Counted from the first letter of the stretch, positions 7,666 through 15,736 are shown. The stretch is DNA of 58,802 nt from Paractinoplanes toevensis (GCF_018332695.1 NZ_BOQN01000139.1:1-58802); one strand, 5' to 3'. A program made the numbers and translations. Notes: generated from the letters alone by a model not told the origin.

Positions 7666-7875
7666 TCAGTCGCCTTGACGCTGCGTGGGAATCTGCCCCT
7701 GCAGCAGGGCACGAACCTCCGACTCCCGGTAACGGCGGTGGCCGCCCAGCGTGCGGATTGCACTGAGCTTGCCGGCTTTCGCCCACCGGGTGACGGTCTT
7801 CGGGTCGACGCGGAACATCGACGCCACCTCGGCCGGGGTTAGTAGCGGCTCAGGATCGTGCGTACGCGATGCCAT
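7666..7875 (-). CDS. bldC: BldC developmental transcription regulator
   Basis: 69 aa, nearly identical in my memory to Streptomyces BldC: LLTPAEVASMFRVDPKTVTR, WAKAGKLSAIRTLGGHRRYR, with a short C-terminus. It is a MerR-type winged helix-turn-helix protein without an effector domain. In streptomycetes it binds DNA as head-to-tail oligomers and delays entry into sporulation. The ATG is preceded by GGAGGAG at about 7 bases, and a TATAGG -10-like element lies just upstream. The 290-bp upstream region is long and less GC-rich, as expected for a heavily regulated promoter. Confidence 0.95.
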   Translation of the reverse strand: MASRTHDPEPLLTPAEVASMFRVDPKTVTRWAKAGKLSAIRTLGGHRRYRESEVRALLQGQIPTQRQGD

Positions 7876-8167
7876 CGGTCACTCCTCCACAGGTACCTAT
7901 AGACATCGGCCGGGGTCCCGCCGGCCGGTGCGTCTCTCATGGTCCGGCTAGTCCCCGATGTCCGACATGGGCCGAACGGACGAAGGTCCCCAGATAGACG
8001 GATGAAGCATGCCCGATTTTTACGTGTTTTCTACGCCAGATAGTGCCTCGTTTAGTCCGATTATCACGCTTCGCCTGGCACTGATTACGAAGAGTGTTCA
8101 CTTCGGGAGCGCTCCCGAATGGCTTCCGAGGGCCGTGAATCATGCCCGTCTGTCCGGTTTTCGCAGG
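7876..8167. promoter_or_regulatory. bldC upstream region with a perfect 18-bp palindrome
   Basis: This 292-bp gap has no convincing gene and is AT-richer than its surroundings (for example GATTTTTACGTGTTTTCTAC around 8015). It holds the bldC ribosome binding site and promoter at its left end. At 8102-8119 lies the perfect palindrome TTCGGGAGC-GCTCCCGAA, 48 bp beyond the stop of the upstream gene and about 230 bp upstream of bldC; it may be a terminator for that gene or an operator. Confidence 0.55.
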
Positions 8168-9007
8168 TCAGTTGCAGCGTTCGAGAAGCTGAACCGCGCG
8201 CCACCGCTCGACGAGCTTCTCGTACGCCTCGGAGGCCGCGTCGGCGTCGCCGCGCGACAGTGCCGACAGTCCCGCCGCCACCAGACCGGGTGAATCGTCG
8301 GAGGACAGCACGTCATCCGGAAGGAGGTTGCCGAGGCCGCCGTAATCGAGCTCGACGATGGACCGCGGGTGGAACTCCTCCAGCCAGCGGGTGCCCTCCT
8401 CGACCGCCTCGGTGATCGGGGCATCGCCCAGCGACTTGCGCAGCACCGACACACCCCGGTGCGCCCGGCGGCGGGCCTTCGAGATCTCGGTGCGGTAGCG
8501 CAGCGTGCGCCGGCCCGGCTCGAGCGAGATCTCCCGCTCCTCCAGGTCGACGAAGACGAACCAGCGCAGCGGCACACCCCAGGTGGCGATCTGCTCGTGC
8601 ACCCGCGGGACACCGTGCTCCAGAACCTTGGCCCCGGACCGCCAGTCCTCCACGATCGCGCGGGCCTGGCCGGCCAGCACCGGTGGCACGAACGCGTCGG
8701 CCAGCACGCTGGGCACGCCGTCCCGGGCGTTCAGCGCCGCCTCGGCGACGCGGAGGCGGAGGTTCCACGGGCAGACCAGCAGCGTGTCCGCCCACTCCAG
8801 CACGTACGCCTCGTCGGGCAGGTCGGGCAGGCGGGTCCAGCCGGCTCCGAGCGCCTCGAGGACGGCGGTGCGCTGCTTGACCGGGCCGTCGACCGGGCCC
8901 AGAGCGCGACCCTCCTTGGCATACCGCCGCCAAAAAACCTGGCGGTCACGGTCGAAGGCGGTCAGCGGCTCGTAAACCCGTAGGTACGACGCGAACAGTG
9001 ACGGCAC
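8168..9007 (-). CDS. Conserved actinobacterial protein of unknown function
   Basis: 279 aa, starting MPSLFASYLRVYEPLTAFDR. It contains a nucleotide-independent looking alpha/beta domain (LEWADTLLVCPWNLRLRVAEAALNARDG) and a C-terminal helical region. Proteins of this length and opening are, as I recall, common beside bldC in actinobacteria, which argues for a conserved linkage; no enzymatic motif is visible. No signal peptide or membrane helix. Function unknown. Confidence 0.75.
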   Translation of the reverse strand: MPSLFASYLRVYEPLTAFDRDRQVFWRRYAKEGRALGPVDGPVKQRTAVLEALGAGWTRLPDLPDEAYVLEWADTLLVCPWNLRLRVAEAALNARDGVPSVLADAFVPPVLAGQARAIVEDWRSGAKVLEHGVPRVHEQIATWGVPLRWFVFVDLEEREISLEPGRRTLRYRTEISKARRRAHRGVSVLRKSLGDAPITEAVEEGTRWLEEFHPRSIVELDYGGLGNLLPDDVLSSDDSPGLVAAGLSALSRGDADAASEAYEKLVERWRAVQLLERCN

Positions 9008-9159
9008 GGCGCGAGTCTTTCACGAATTCCCCGCCATGGAACTTCCCGCGCGGACGTAATCCCGACGCTGTCAGCCCTACTAGGCTCGCTATGTCCGGCT
9101 TACCCCGCCGGCGCCCCTCGGCCTCACGAAGGCCACGACCGCAGATCAGGAGAACAGCG

Positions 9160-10239
9160 ATGGGCGTGTTCGACACCGACGGCACCGACGCCAGCGGGCA
9201 CGAACAGGTCGTTTTCTGCCAGGACCGGCAGACCGGCCTGAAGGCGATCATCGGCATCTATTCCACTGCGCTGGGCCCGGCACTCGGCGGGACCCGCTTC
9301 TATCCGTACGAGAGTGAGGCCGCGGCCCTCGCCGACGTGCTCAAGCTGTCTCGCGGGATGGCCTACAAGAACGCGCTGGCCGGTCTCGACCTGGGCGGCG
9401 GCAAGGCGGTGATCTGGGGTGATCCGGCGCGAGTCAAGTCCGAGGGTCTGCTGCGCGCCTACGGCCGATTCGTCGAGTCGCTGAACGGCCGCTACTACAC
9501 CGCCTGCGACGTCGGCACCTACGTGCCGGACATGGACCTGATCGCCCGGGAGACCCGCTACGTCACCGGCCGCAGCCTTGAGCACGGCGGCGCCGGCGAC
9601 TCCTCCATCCTCACCGCCTGGGGCGTCTTCCAGGGCATGCGCGCCGCCGCCGAGCACACCTGGGGCACTCCGTCGCTGGCCGGCCGCACGGTTGGCATCG
9701 CGGGCCTCGGCAAGGTCGGCAAATACCTGGCCGGCCACCTGGTCGAGGACGGCGCCACGGTGGTCGCCACCGACGTGAACGAGACCGCGCTGGCCTGGGC
9801 CCGGGCCACCCACCCGCAGATCCGGCTGGTCGCCGACACCCGCGCGCTGATCACCTCCGACATCGACGTGTACGCACCCTGCGCGCTCGGCGGCGCCCTG
9901 GACGACGACACCGTCCCGCTGCTGCGGGCCAAGGTCGTGGTCGGCGGGGCCAACAACCAGCTGGCTCACCCGGGCATCGAGAAGACCCTCGCCGAGCGGG
10001 GCATCCTCTACACGCCCGACTACGTGGTCAACGCCGGCGGTGTCATCCAGGTCGCCGACGAGATCGAGGGTTTCAACTTCGAACGCGCCAAACTGCGCGC
10101 CACCGGAATCTTCGAGACCACCCGCCGGATCCTCCGGCTCGCCGACGACGAGGGCGTGGCTCCGGCGGTCGCCGCGGACCGGCTCGCCGAGCAGCGAATG
10201 GCCGACGTCGGGCGGCTTCGCACGATCTATTTGGGCTGA
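9160..10239 (+). CDS. vdh: Valine (branched-chain amino acid) dehydrogenase
   Basis: 359 aa, ATG at 9160 with AGGAGA seven bases upstream. A Glu/Leu/Phe/Val dehydrogenase: catalytic site in AYKNALAGLDLGGGKAVI, NAD-binding GxGxxG in VGIAGLGKVGKYLAGHLVED, and GGANNQLAHP plus the C-terminal NAGGVIQVADE. It oxidatively deaminates valine, leucine or isoleucine to the 2-oxo acid with NAD+. In streptomycetes Vdh feeds branched-chain acyl-CoA units into fatty acid and polyketide synthesis. It stands alone as a monocistronic gene with a downstream hairpin. Confidence 0.93.
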   Translation: MGVFDTDGTDASGHEQVVFCQDRQTGLKAIIGIYSTALGPALGGTRFYPYESEAAALADVLKLSRGMAYKNALAGLDLGGGKAVIWGDPARVKSEGLLRAYGRFVESLNGRYYTACDVGTYVPDMDLIARETRYVTGRSLEHGGAGDSSILTAWGVFQGMRAAAEHTWGTPSLAGRTVGIAGLGKVGKYLAGHLVEDGATVVATDVNETALAWARATHPQIRLVADTRALITSDIDVYAPCALGGALDDDTVPLLRAKVVVGGANNQLAHPGIEKTLAERGILYTPDYVVNAGGVIQVADEIEGFNFERAKLRATGIFETTRRILRLADDEGVAPAVAADRLAEQRMADVGRLRTIYLG

Positions 10240-10258
10240 ACGGAGAGCGGTTCAGGGC

Positions 10259-10299
10259 CTGCCGCGCGTTTCCGGAGAGATTTCCACGACGCGCGGCAG
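10259..10299 (+). terminator. Terminator after vdh
   Basis: An 11-bp perfect stem, CTGCCGCGCGT / ACGCGCGGCAG, with a 19-nt loop, begins 20 bp after the vdh stop. No T-tract follows, as is common in actinobacteria. Confidence 0.6.
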
Positions 10300-10424
10300 T
10301 GTCACACGCAACCCGAGGTGCCGAAGGCGGCATCGTCCATGTACCGTAAGACCCACGAGAGATGCCTGACGTCATCGGGGCCCGCCTTCGGGCTGCCCCG
10401 AATTCTGTGCGAGGGGGTCGAGCC

Positions 10425-10640
10425 ATGGGGCGCGGCCGTGCTAAGGCCAAGCAGACGAAGGTGGCCCGGGAGCTGAAGTATCACTCCCCGAACACCGACC
10501 TCACCGCCTTGCAGCGCGAACTGGCGGGTGCCAGTGGTAAGTCCGACCGTCATTTCGACGACGACAACGATGAGTTCGTCGACGACGACGAGGACGACGC
10601 GGACGACGACCAGGACTCCTGGTCGCCAACAAGGCGCTGA
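10425..10640 (+). CDS. DUF3073 family protein
   Basis: 71 aa. It opens MGRGRAKAKQTKVARELKYH (very basic), followed by SPNTDLTALQREL and a highly acidic tail of consecutive Asp residues (DDDEDDADDDQDS). This bipolar layout, basic head and acidic tail, is the hallmark of DUF3073, a small protein widespread in Actinobacteria. Function is unknown; the charge pattern would suit nucleic-acid or ribosome association. A second ATG 21 codons upstream is in frame but the conserved family start is the one used. Confidence 0.9.
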   Translation: MGRGRAKAKQTKVARELKYHSPNTDLTALQRELAGASGKSDRHFDDDNDEFVDDDEDDADDDQDSWSPTRR

Positions 10641-10654
10641 CCCGTATTGCACAG

Positions 10655-10676
10655 AGCACGCGGCTGACCGCGTGCT
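10655..10676 (+). terminator. Terminator after the DUF3073 gene
   Basis: A 9-bp stem AGCACGCGG / CCGCGTGCT with a CTGA tetraloop starts 15 bp after the stop codon. Confidence 0.65.
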
Positions 10677-10717
10677 TCCGTGTGTCGCGGTCACATTTCC
10701 CACGGTTCAACAAACAA

Positions 10718-10753
10718 CGAAGCCCACGCGGACATGTGCCCGCGTGGGCTTCG
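10718..10753. repeat. Strong 14-bp hairpin
   Basis: A perfect 14-bp inverted repeat, CGAAGCCCACGCGG / CCGCGTGGGCTTCG, with an 8-nt loop. It is a second terminator-like structure beyond the DUF3073 gene, or part of the structured region that continues to 10863. Confidence 0.7.
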
Positions 10754-10788
10754 AACCGGATAGCGGCTCACCCACCCGCGATCGCCCC

Positions 10789-10863
10789 GCTGATGAGGAG
10801 CCAGTCGGTTTTTCGTCGCCGCGGGTTTTGCGGTGCCGGAAAATCGCCTGGCTCCTCATCAGC
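10789..10863 (+). other. 75-nt near-perfect hairpin, possible structured RNA or repeat element
   Basis: Outer arms GCTGATGAGGAGCCAG (10789-10804) and CTGGCTCCTCATCAGC (10848-10863) pair perfectly over 16 bp. Pairing continues inward: CGGTTTT with AAAATCG, TCG with CGG, and CGCCGC with GCGGTG around a GGGTTTT loop, giving 32 pairs in 34 positions. Three of them are G-U wobbles only if the plus strand is transcribed; on the minus strand they become A-C mismatches. It lies between the DUF3073 gene and the 3' end of the RiPP precursor gene. No T-tract follows on either side. Confidence 0.6.
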
Positions 10864-10904
10864 CTCCAGGGGGCGAGCGCCCGCTGAGCGAAGCGAAGCC
10901 ATAG

Positions 10905-11132
10905 TTACCGCGGTCGGTTGTTCCAGTTGTAGAACGTCGGGATGTTCTCGAAGTGGTTCCAGGCGCAGACCGCCGAGCCACCCTCCTCCGACGTGCCTTC
11001 GGCGCGACGTGCGCGGGCCGCTTCCGCCTCCTCGATGAGCGCGGCCAGCCCGGCCCGGGTGTCCTCCACCCGCGCCGTCACCGGATCATCTCCCGTACCC
11101 TCAGACAGCCGTGGGCTGGTGATCTCGGGCAT
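10905..11132 (-). CDS. amcA: Multiple-cyclophane RiPP precursor peptide (AmcA-like)
   Basis: 75 aa. The first 50 residues form a charged, helical leader (DTRAGLAALIEEAEAARARR). After Gly51-Gly52 the C-terminal core reads SAVCAWNHFENIP then TFYNWNNRPR. It contains overlapping aromatic-x-Asn triplets (FEN, FYN, WNN, plus WNH), the target motif of 3-residue-cyclophane-forming radical SAM enzymes. The start is supported by GGAGGGAG nine bases upstream and the frame overlaps the maturase gene by 32 bp. I recall this pairing being annotated as AmcA/AmcB; the exact family membership is from memory. No transporter or protease gene is adjacent. Confidence 0.8.
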   Translation of the reverse strand: MPEITSPRLSEGTGDDPVTARVEDTRAGLAALIEEAEAARARRAEGTSEEGGSAVCAWNHFENIPTFYNWNNRPR

Positions 11133-12225
11133 GGTCCAGCACTCCCTCCAGTAGGCGAATCTTGCTGTTACGGCAGTGATCGGTCTCGGTCACGTCGAAT
11201 CGGCCGCGCTCGAAGTAGCGGTTCGCCGCATGGGCGCCGCCGCAGAAGCCGAAATATGGGCAGGCGGCCCGGCAGTTCTCCACCCCGCGCAGGAACTCGG
11301 CGATCCACGGCGTCGTGGCCGCCCCGGCCAGAATCTCGCCCAGCGGCGTGGTCAGCACGTTCCCGCTGCTGAAGTCGCCGTACCGCAGGTCGTGGAAGCC
11401 GGCCAGCTCAGGCGAGAGCAGCACCACCGATCCGTCGTGGGCGACCGTCGGGATGGGGTCGAGCCGGCGCGGCAGCACGTCGTCGGCGGTGCCGTCGAGC
11501 ACGGCGGCCGCATAGCGCAGCGACCACTCCACCTCGCGCAGGTGGATCCGTGGGTCGCGACGCCAGGCCCCGACGAGCTCGGCCCAGAACGCGGTCACGT
11601 CGGCCGGGTCGTGCCGGTTGGCCCGGGTGTTGACGCCCTCCTGCTCCTCGATGTTGATCCCGAGGACCTCGCAGCCGAGCGCCGAAAAGTATTCGTACAG
11701 TTCGGCGGCCACGCCCGGTTGCGGATCGCCGACCACGCAGAGTGCCGAGAACGGGATGCCGTGCCGGTGCAGCGCGTCCACCCCGCGCATGATCCGGTCG
11801 TAGGCGGGTTTGCCACCGCGGGTGACCCGCTCGCCGTTGCGCGGCTCCGGCCCGTCCACGCTCACGCTGACCCGCATCTCGTGCTCGGTGAAGAAGCGGC
11901 ACCAGTCGTCGTCGATCAGGGTGGCGTTGGTCTGGACGTGGTGCTCGACCGCGGGATCGAACGGCGCCAGCAGCGCGGCCAGGTGGTCGCGCCCGGCCGC
12001 GAGCGGCTCACCGCCGTGCCAGACGACCGAGAAGCGCCCGTTCCGCGTGAAGCCGGCGACCGAGCCGGCCACGGCCGCGGCCACCTCGACCGGCATGCGC
12101 TTGTCGGCGGCCCGGAACGGAAGGTAACAGTAGGAGCAGTCGAGGTTGCAGAGCGTGGTGGGCTGCATCACGACATAGGTAGGCACTGCCGAGATGCCCC
12201 GCATCCCGCTCCACGCCGTTGTCAT
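11101..12225 (-). CDS. amcB: Cyclophane-forming radical SAM/SPASM peptide maturase (AmcB-like)
   Basis: 374 aa. The radical SAM cluster motif CNLDCSYCY (Cys26, Cys30, Cys33) follows VPTYVVMQPTTL. The fold continues with WHGGEPL and VSVDGPEPRNGERVTRGG, typical of peptide-modifying rSAM-SPASM enzymes, and ends in a SPASM domain with CRAACPYFGFCGG and a final Cys in ETDHCRNSKIRLLE that bind auxiliary 4Fe-4S clusters. Relatives such as XyeB and GrrM join an aromatic ring carbon to a side-chain beta carbon two residues on. ATG 12225 is preferred since GGGGGTG lies six bases before it. Confidence 0.85.
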   Translation of the reverse strand: MTTAWSGMRGISAVPTYVVMQPTTLCNLDCSYCYLPFRAADKRMPVEVAAAVAGSVAGFTRNGRFSVVWHGGEPLAAGRDHLAALLAPFDPAVEHHVQTNATLIDDDWCRFFTEHEMRVSVSVDGPEPRNGERVTRGGKPAYDRIMRGVDALHRHGIPFSALCVVGDPQPGVAAELYEYFSALGCEVLGINIEEQEGVNTRANRHDPADVTAFWAELVGAWRRDPRIHLREVEWSLRYAAAVLDGTADDVLPRRLDPIPTVAHDGSVVLLSPELAGFHDLRYGDFSSGNVLTTPLGEILAGAATTPWIAEFLRGVENCRAACPYFGFCGGAHAANRYFERGRFDVTETDHCRNSKIRLLEGVLDHARDHQPTAV

Positions 12226-12289
12226 GTTGTGCACCCCCGTCCACCATCGGAGTCAGGCTAGGCCGACCCGTCCACCTCCAGGAAGCAAA

Positions 12290-12328
12290 AGATCCGCATG
12301 CACCGAATAAATCGATACATGCGGATCT
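12290..12328 (-). terminator. Rho-independent terminator of purF-purM
   Basis: On the minus strand an 11-bp stem (AGATCCGCATG / CATGCGGATCT, loop 17) starts 10 bp after the purM stop and is followed by TTTTGC. It separates the purine transcript from the RiPP genes, which therefore need a promoter between about 12230 and 12290. Confidence 0.75.
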
Positions 12329-12338
12329 AAATGTAAGC

Positions 12339-13493
12339 TCAGCCGCGGGTGTACTGCCCCATCATCTGCACCTCGCCGGTGCCCTCGATGACCTCGCCCA
12401 CCTGCCACGCCTCGACACCGCGGCCGGTCAGGTAGGCCATCGCGCGGTCGGCGTCGTCGGAGGAGACGACCGCGAACATGCCCACGCCCATGTTGAACGT
12501 GGCCTCCATCTCGTGGTCCTCGATCCGGCCCTTGGCCTGGATAAGGTCGAAGATGGGCTGCGGCCGCCAGGTCGAGCGGTCGACCACCGCGTCCAGGTGC
12601 TCGGGCAGGACCCGGACCAGGTTGCCGGGGATGCCACCGCCGGTCACGTGCGAGAACGCGCGGACCTCGGTCTCCTCGATCAGGCCCAGGCAGTCCTTGG
12701 CGTAGATCTTGGTGGGGGTGAGCAGTTCCTCGCCGAGCGTGCGCTGCGAGCCGAAGTCGTCGACCACCGAGTCGAGCCGCATCCGGCCGGCGCCCAGCAG
12801 CACGTGCCGCACCAGCGAGTAGCCGTTGGAGTGCAGGCCGGACGAGCGCATCGCGATCACCGCGTCGCCCACCTCGACCCGCTCACGGCCCAGGATCTCG
12901 CTCTCCTCGACCACACCGACACCGGTGGCCGAGACGTCGTACTCATCCGGGCGGAGCACGCCGGGGTGCTCGGCGGTCTCGCCGCCGAGCAGGGCGCAAC
13001 CGGCGTACCGACAGCCGTCGGCGATGCCGGCGCCGATCTCGGCGACCTTGTCCGGCACGACCTCGCCGCAGGCGATGTAGTCGAGCAGGAACAGCGGCTC
13101 GGCGCCGCACGCGACCAGGTCGTCGACGACCATGGCGACCAGGTCGATGCCGATCGTGTCGTGGATGTCGAGCTGCTGCGCGATCACCAGCTTGGTGCCG
13201 ACGCCGTCGGTCGACGAGGCCAGGATCGGGCTCTTGTATTTCGCCGTGTTGAGCTTGAACAGGCCCGAGAAGCCGCCCAGGTCACCCATCACCTCGGGAC
13301 GGGTGGTCTTGCGCACCTTGCTCTTCAGAAGCTCCACTGCGCGGTCGCCGGCCTCGATCGAGACACCGGCCTCCGCGTAGGTGACCGAACGCTTGCGAGC
13401 ACCGCCCCGGCCGGAACCGGCCGTCCACGGCCGGCGGTCGCCACCCTCGGCGCCGTTGGATCCGGCACTGTTGCGCTCGGACACGTGCGTCAC
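12339..13493 (-). CDS. purM: Phosphoribosylformylglycinamidine cyclo-ligase
   Basis: 384 aa. AIR synthase: ATP-dependent closure of FGAM to aminoimidazole ribotide, step five of purine synthesis. Family landmarks are VTYAEAGVSIEAGDRAVE, ILASSTDGVGTKLVIA, GIDLVAMVVDDLVACGAEPL and HVTGGGIPGNLVRVLP. The GTG at 13493 follows GGGGAG at four bases; a GTG overlapping the purF stop (13518-13520) is an alternative that would couple the two genes. The 40-residue N-terminal extension (Gly/Ser/Arg-rich) is longer than in most homologues. Confidence 0.95.
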   Translation of the reverse strand: MTHVSERNSAGSNGAEGGDRRPWTAGSGRGGARKRSVTYAEAGVSIEAGDRAVELLKSKVRKTTRPEVMGDLGGFSGLFKLNTAKYKSPILASSTDGVGTKLVIAQQLDIHDTIGIDLVAMVVDDLVACGAEPLFLLDYIACGEVVPDKVAEIGAGIADGCRYAGCALLGGETAEHPGVLRPDEYDVSATGVGVVEESEILGRERVEVGDAVIAMRSSGLHSNGYSLVRHVLLGAGRMRLDSVVDDFGSQRTLGEELLTPTKIYAKDCLGLIEETEVRAFSHVTGGGIPGNLVRVLPEHLDAVVDRSTWRPQPIFDLIQAKGRIEDHEMEATFNMGVGMFAVVSSDDADRAMAYLTGRGVEAWQVGEVIEGTGEVQMMGQYTRG

Positions 13494-13516
13494 GGTTCTC
13501 CCCTTATTCGTCAAAG

Positions 13517-15106
13517 TCACGGGTGCTGCAGGGCGTTGCCACCGCCCGGGCTACCGACCAGGCGTGCGGTCGGGCGGTCGTCGTACTCGGTTTCGAGTTC
13601 GGCGACGGCCGCCGTGGCGGCGTCATCGCTCGCGGCCGGCATCGAAGCTCGCTTGCCGACGCCCTCGAGGACATGCTTCCCGATCAGGTTGTCCGCCGGA
13701 AGCGGGATCGGGTAGTGGCCGTCGAAACAGGCCATGCAGAGCCGGGACTTGGGCTGCTCGGTCGCTTGGACCAGGCTTTCCATGGAAACATAACCCAGGC
13801 TGTCGGCCCCGATCGAGCGCCGGATCCCGTCGATCTCCAGGCCGTTCGCGAGCAGCTCGGCCCGGGTCGCGAAGTCGATGCCGTAGAAACACGGCCACTT
13901 CACCGGTGGCGCCGAGATGCGCACATGCACCTCGAGGGCGCCCGCCTCGCGCAGCATCCGGACCAGTGCCCGCTGGGTGTTACCTCGGACGATGGTGTCG
14001 TCCACCACCACGAGCCGCTTGCCCCGGACGACCTCGCGCAGCGGGTTGAGCTTGAGCCGGATGCCCAGCTGCCGGATCGTCTGCGAGGGCTGGATGAAGG
14101 TGCGGCCCACATAGGCATTCTTGGTCAGACCGGCGCTGTAGGGGATGCCGGAGGCCTCGGCGTAGCCGATCGCGGCCGGCGTGCCGGACTCCGGCACCGG
14201 GATGACCAGGTCGGCCTCGACCGGGTGCTCCTTGGCGAGCCGGCGGCCGATCTCGACGCGGGCCGAATACACGTTCCGGCCGGCGATGGTGGTGTCGGGA
14301 CGGGCCAGGTACACGTACTCGAAGAGGCAGCCCTTCGGCTCCGGCGCGGCGAACCGGGTGGAGCGCAGGCCGTGCTCGTCGACCGCGACGATCTCGCCCG
14401 GCTCGACCTCGCGGACGAAGCTGGCGCCGACGATGTCCAGGGCCGCGGTCTCGCTCGCGATCACCCAGCCGCGCTCCATCCGGCCGAGCACGAGCGGGCG
14501 GACGCCCTGCGCGTCACGGGCGGCGTAGAGCGTGTTCTCGTCCATGAAGACGAAGCTGAACGCGCCGCGCAGGCGGGGCAGCACCTCGAGTGCCGCGGCC
14601 TCGACCGACATGTCCGGCCAGCTGGCCAGCAGAGCGGTCACCAGGGCGGTGTCGTTGGTCGTGTTCTTGTCCATCTCGATGCCGCGCTCGGCGACCTCGC
14701 GGGCGAGCTCGGCGGTGTTGACCAAGTTGCCGTTGTGGGCCAGCGCGATCGTCGTGCCGGCCGTGGTCGCGCGGATCGTGGGCTGCGCGTTCTCCCAGTT
14801 CGAACCGCCGGTGGTGGAGTAACGCGTGTGGCCGATCGCGAGGTGGCCGCGCAGGCTCGCCAGGGTCGGCTCGTCGAAGACCTGGGAGACCAGGCCGAGA
14901 TCCTTGTATACCACCACGCCGGAGCCGTCACTGACGGCTATGCCGGCGGCTTCCTGGCCACGGTGCTGGAGTGCGAAGAGCCCGAAATAGGTAAGTTTTG
15001 CGACCTCTTCCTCCGGGGCCCAGACACCGAAGACGCCACAGGCATCCTGGGGGCCGCGCTCCTGGGGGTCGAGATCGTCGGTCAACCGGCCGTCGCCTCG
15101 GGGCAC
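13517..15106 (-). CDS. purF: Amidophosphoribosyltransferase
   Basis: 529 aa. First committed enzyme of purine synthesis, making phosphoribosylamine from PRPP and glutamine. After a 22-residue propeptide comes the N-terminal nucleophile Cys23 in DACGVFGVWAPEEEVAK. The PRPP loop is RLVVVDDTIVRGNTQRALV. Cysteines in GCLFEYVYL, WPCFYGIDF and LCMACFDGHYP are the four 4Fe-4S ligands of the Bacillus-type enzyme, so this is an oxygen-sensitive Fe-S PurF whose maturation cleaves the propeptide. The GTG start has AGGGAGC seven bases upstream. Confidence 0.96.
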   Translation of the reverse strand: MPRGDGRLTDDLDPQERGPQDACGVFGVWAPEEEVAKLTYFGLFALQHRGQEAAGIAVSDGSGVVVYKDLGLVSQVFDEPTLASLRGHLAIGHTRYSTTGGSNWENAQPTIRATTAGTTIALAHNGNLVNTAELAREVAERGIEMDKNTTNDTALVTALLASWPDMSVEAAALEVLPRLRGAFSFVFMDENTLYAARDAQGVRPLVLGRMERGWVIASETAALDIVGASFVREVEPGEIVAVDEHGLRSTRFAAPEPKGCLFEYVYLARPDTTIAGRNVYSARVEIGRRLAKEHPVEADLVIPVPESGTPAAIGYAEASGIPYSAGLTKNAYVGRTFIQPSQTIRQLGIRLKLNPLREVVRGKRLVVVDDTIVRGNTQRALVRMLREAGALEVHVRISAPPVKWPCFYGIDFATRAELLANGLEIDGIRRSIGADSLGYVSMESLVQATEQPKSRLCMACFDGHYPIPLPADNLIGKHVLEGVGKRASMPAASDDAATAAVAELETEYDDRPTARLVGSPGGGNALQHP

Positions 15107-15203
15107 CTGATCGCTCCCTGTGTTCTAGCTCGAACTTTGCTGGTCCGCTCCGATCGCCCAGTGTACGCGAGCGGACGGGCCGCGGCTCGGGCTCGAGGCG
15201 GCC

Positions 15204-15578
15204 TCACTCGACGTCAGCGACCGGATACAGCGGCAGGTACTCGCTCAGGTCGGTTCGGATGCCGCTGGCGCGCAGACGGCCGTCACGCTGCGCATCCGCC
15301 CAGGTCACACGCTCCGTGGCGACCAGGAGCCAGGTGACCGGATCCGTTTCGACCACATTGGGCGGTGTGCCACGCGTGTGCCTGGGACCAACGACACACT
15401 GAATTGCACCGAAAGGCGGAATCCGCACCTCCACCGAACGGCCAGGTGCTCGTCGGGACAACTCGGCCAGCAGTGCTCGCACAGCGTCACGCAGCACCGG
15501 ACGGTCGGGTTGGACACCTTGATCCAGCGCGTCCAACGCTTGTTTCACAGCTTCGGATCTATTGTGCGCAGGGGACAC
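15204..15578 (-). CDS. Sterol-carrier-like protein upstream of purF
   Basis: 124 aa, GTG start. An N-terminal helix (EAVKQALDALDQGVQPDR) is followed by a beta-rich part (RSVEVRIPPFGAIQCVVG, ETDPVTWLLVATERVTWADA, then GRLRASGIRTDLSEYLPL). The pattern V-E-V-R-I-P-P-x-x-A-x-Q and the DPxTWL segment match small SCP2-like sterol carrier proteins that, as I recall, sit next to purF in many actinobacteria. Ligand and role are unknown. A 97-bp gap to purF probably carries a separate promoter. Confidence 0.65.
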   Translation of the reverse strand: MSPAHNRSEAVKQALDALDQGVQPDRPVLRDAVRALLAELSRRAPGRSVEVRIPPFGAIQCVVGPRHTRGTPPNVVETDPVTWLLVATERVTWADAQRDGRLRASGIRTDLSEYLPLYPVADVE

Positions 15579-15736
15579 GTCGGGACAATACGACCCACTC
15601 GGCCGAGATTGCTACACGCCCCTGGGTCGCGCAATGGGCGTACGACAAGGCATAGTGGCCGACGGTGTTTTAGTCGCGGGAAGTAACCGGCACTCTAGAC
15701 AGCCGGGAAAACCGTGCGACCGGAAGGGCGGTGGAC

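Noticed and set aside
7937..8143. 68-codon minus-strand frame in the bldC upstream gap
   Set aside because: No ribosome binding site, no protein-like pattern, and it covers the probable regulatory region and palindrome.
10718..10753. Possible tRNA in the hairpin-rich region after DUF3073
   Set aside because: Although TTCGAA occurs, there is no acceptor stem, anticodon arm or cloverleaf; the sequence forms simple hairpins.
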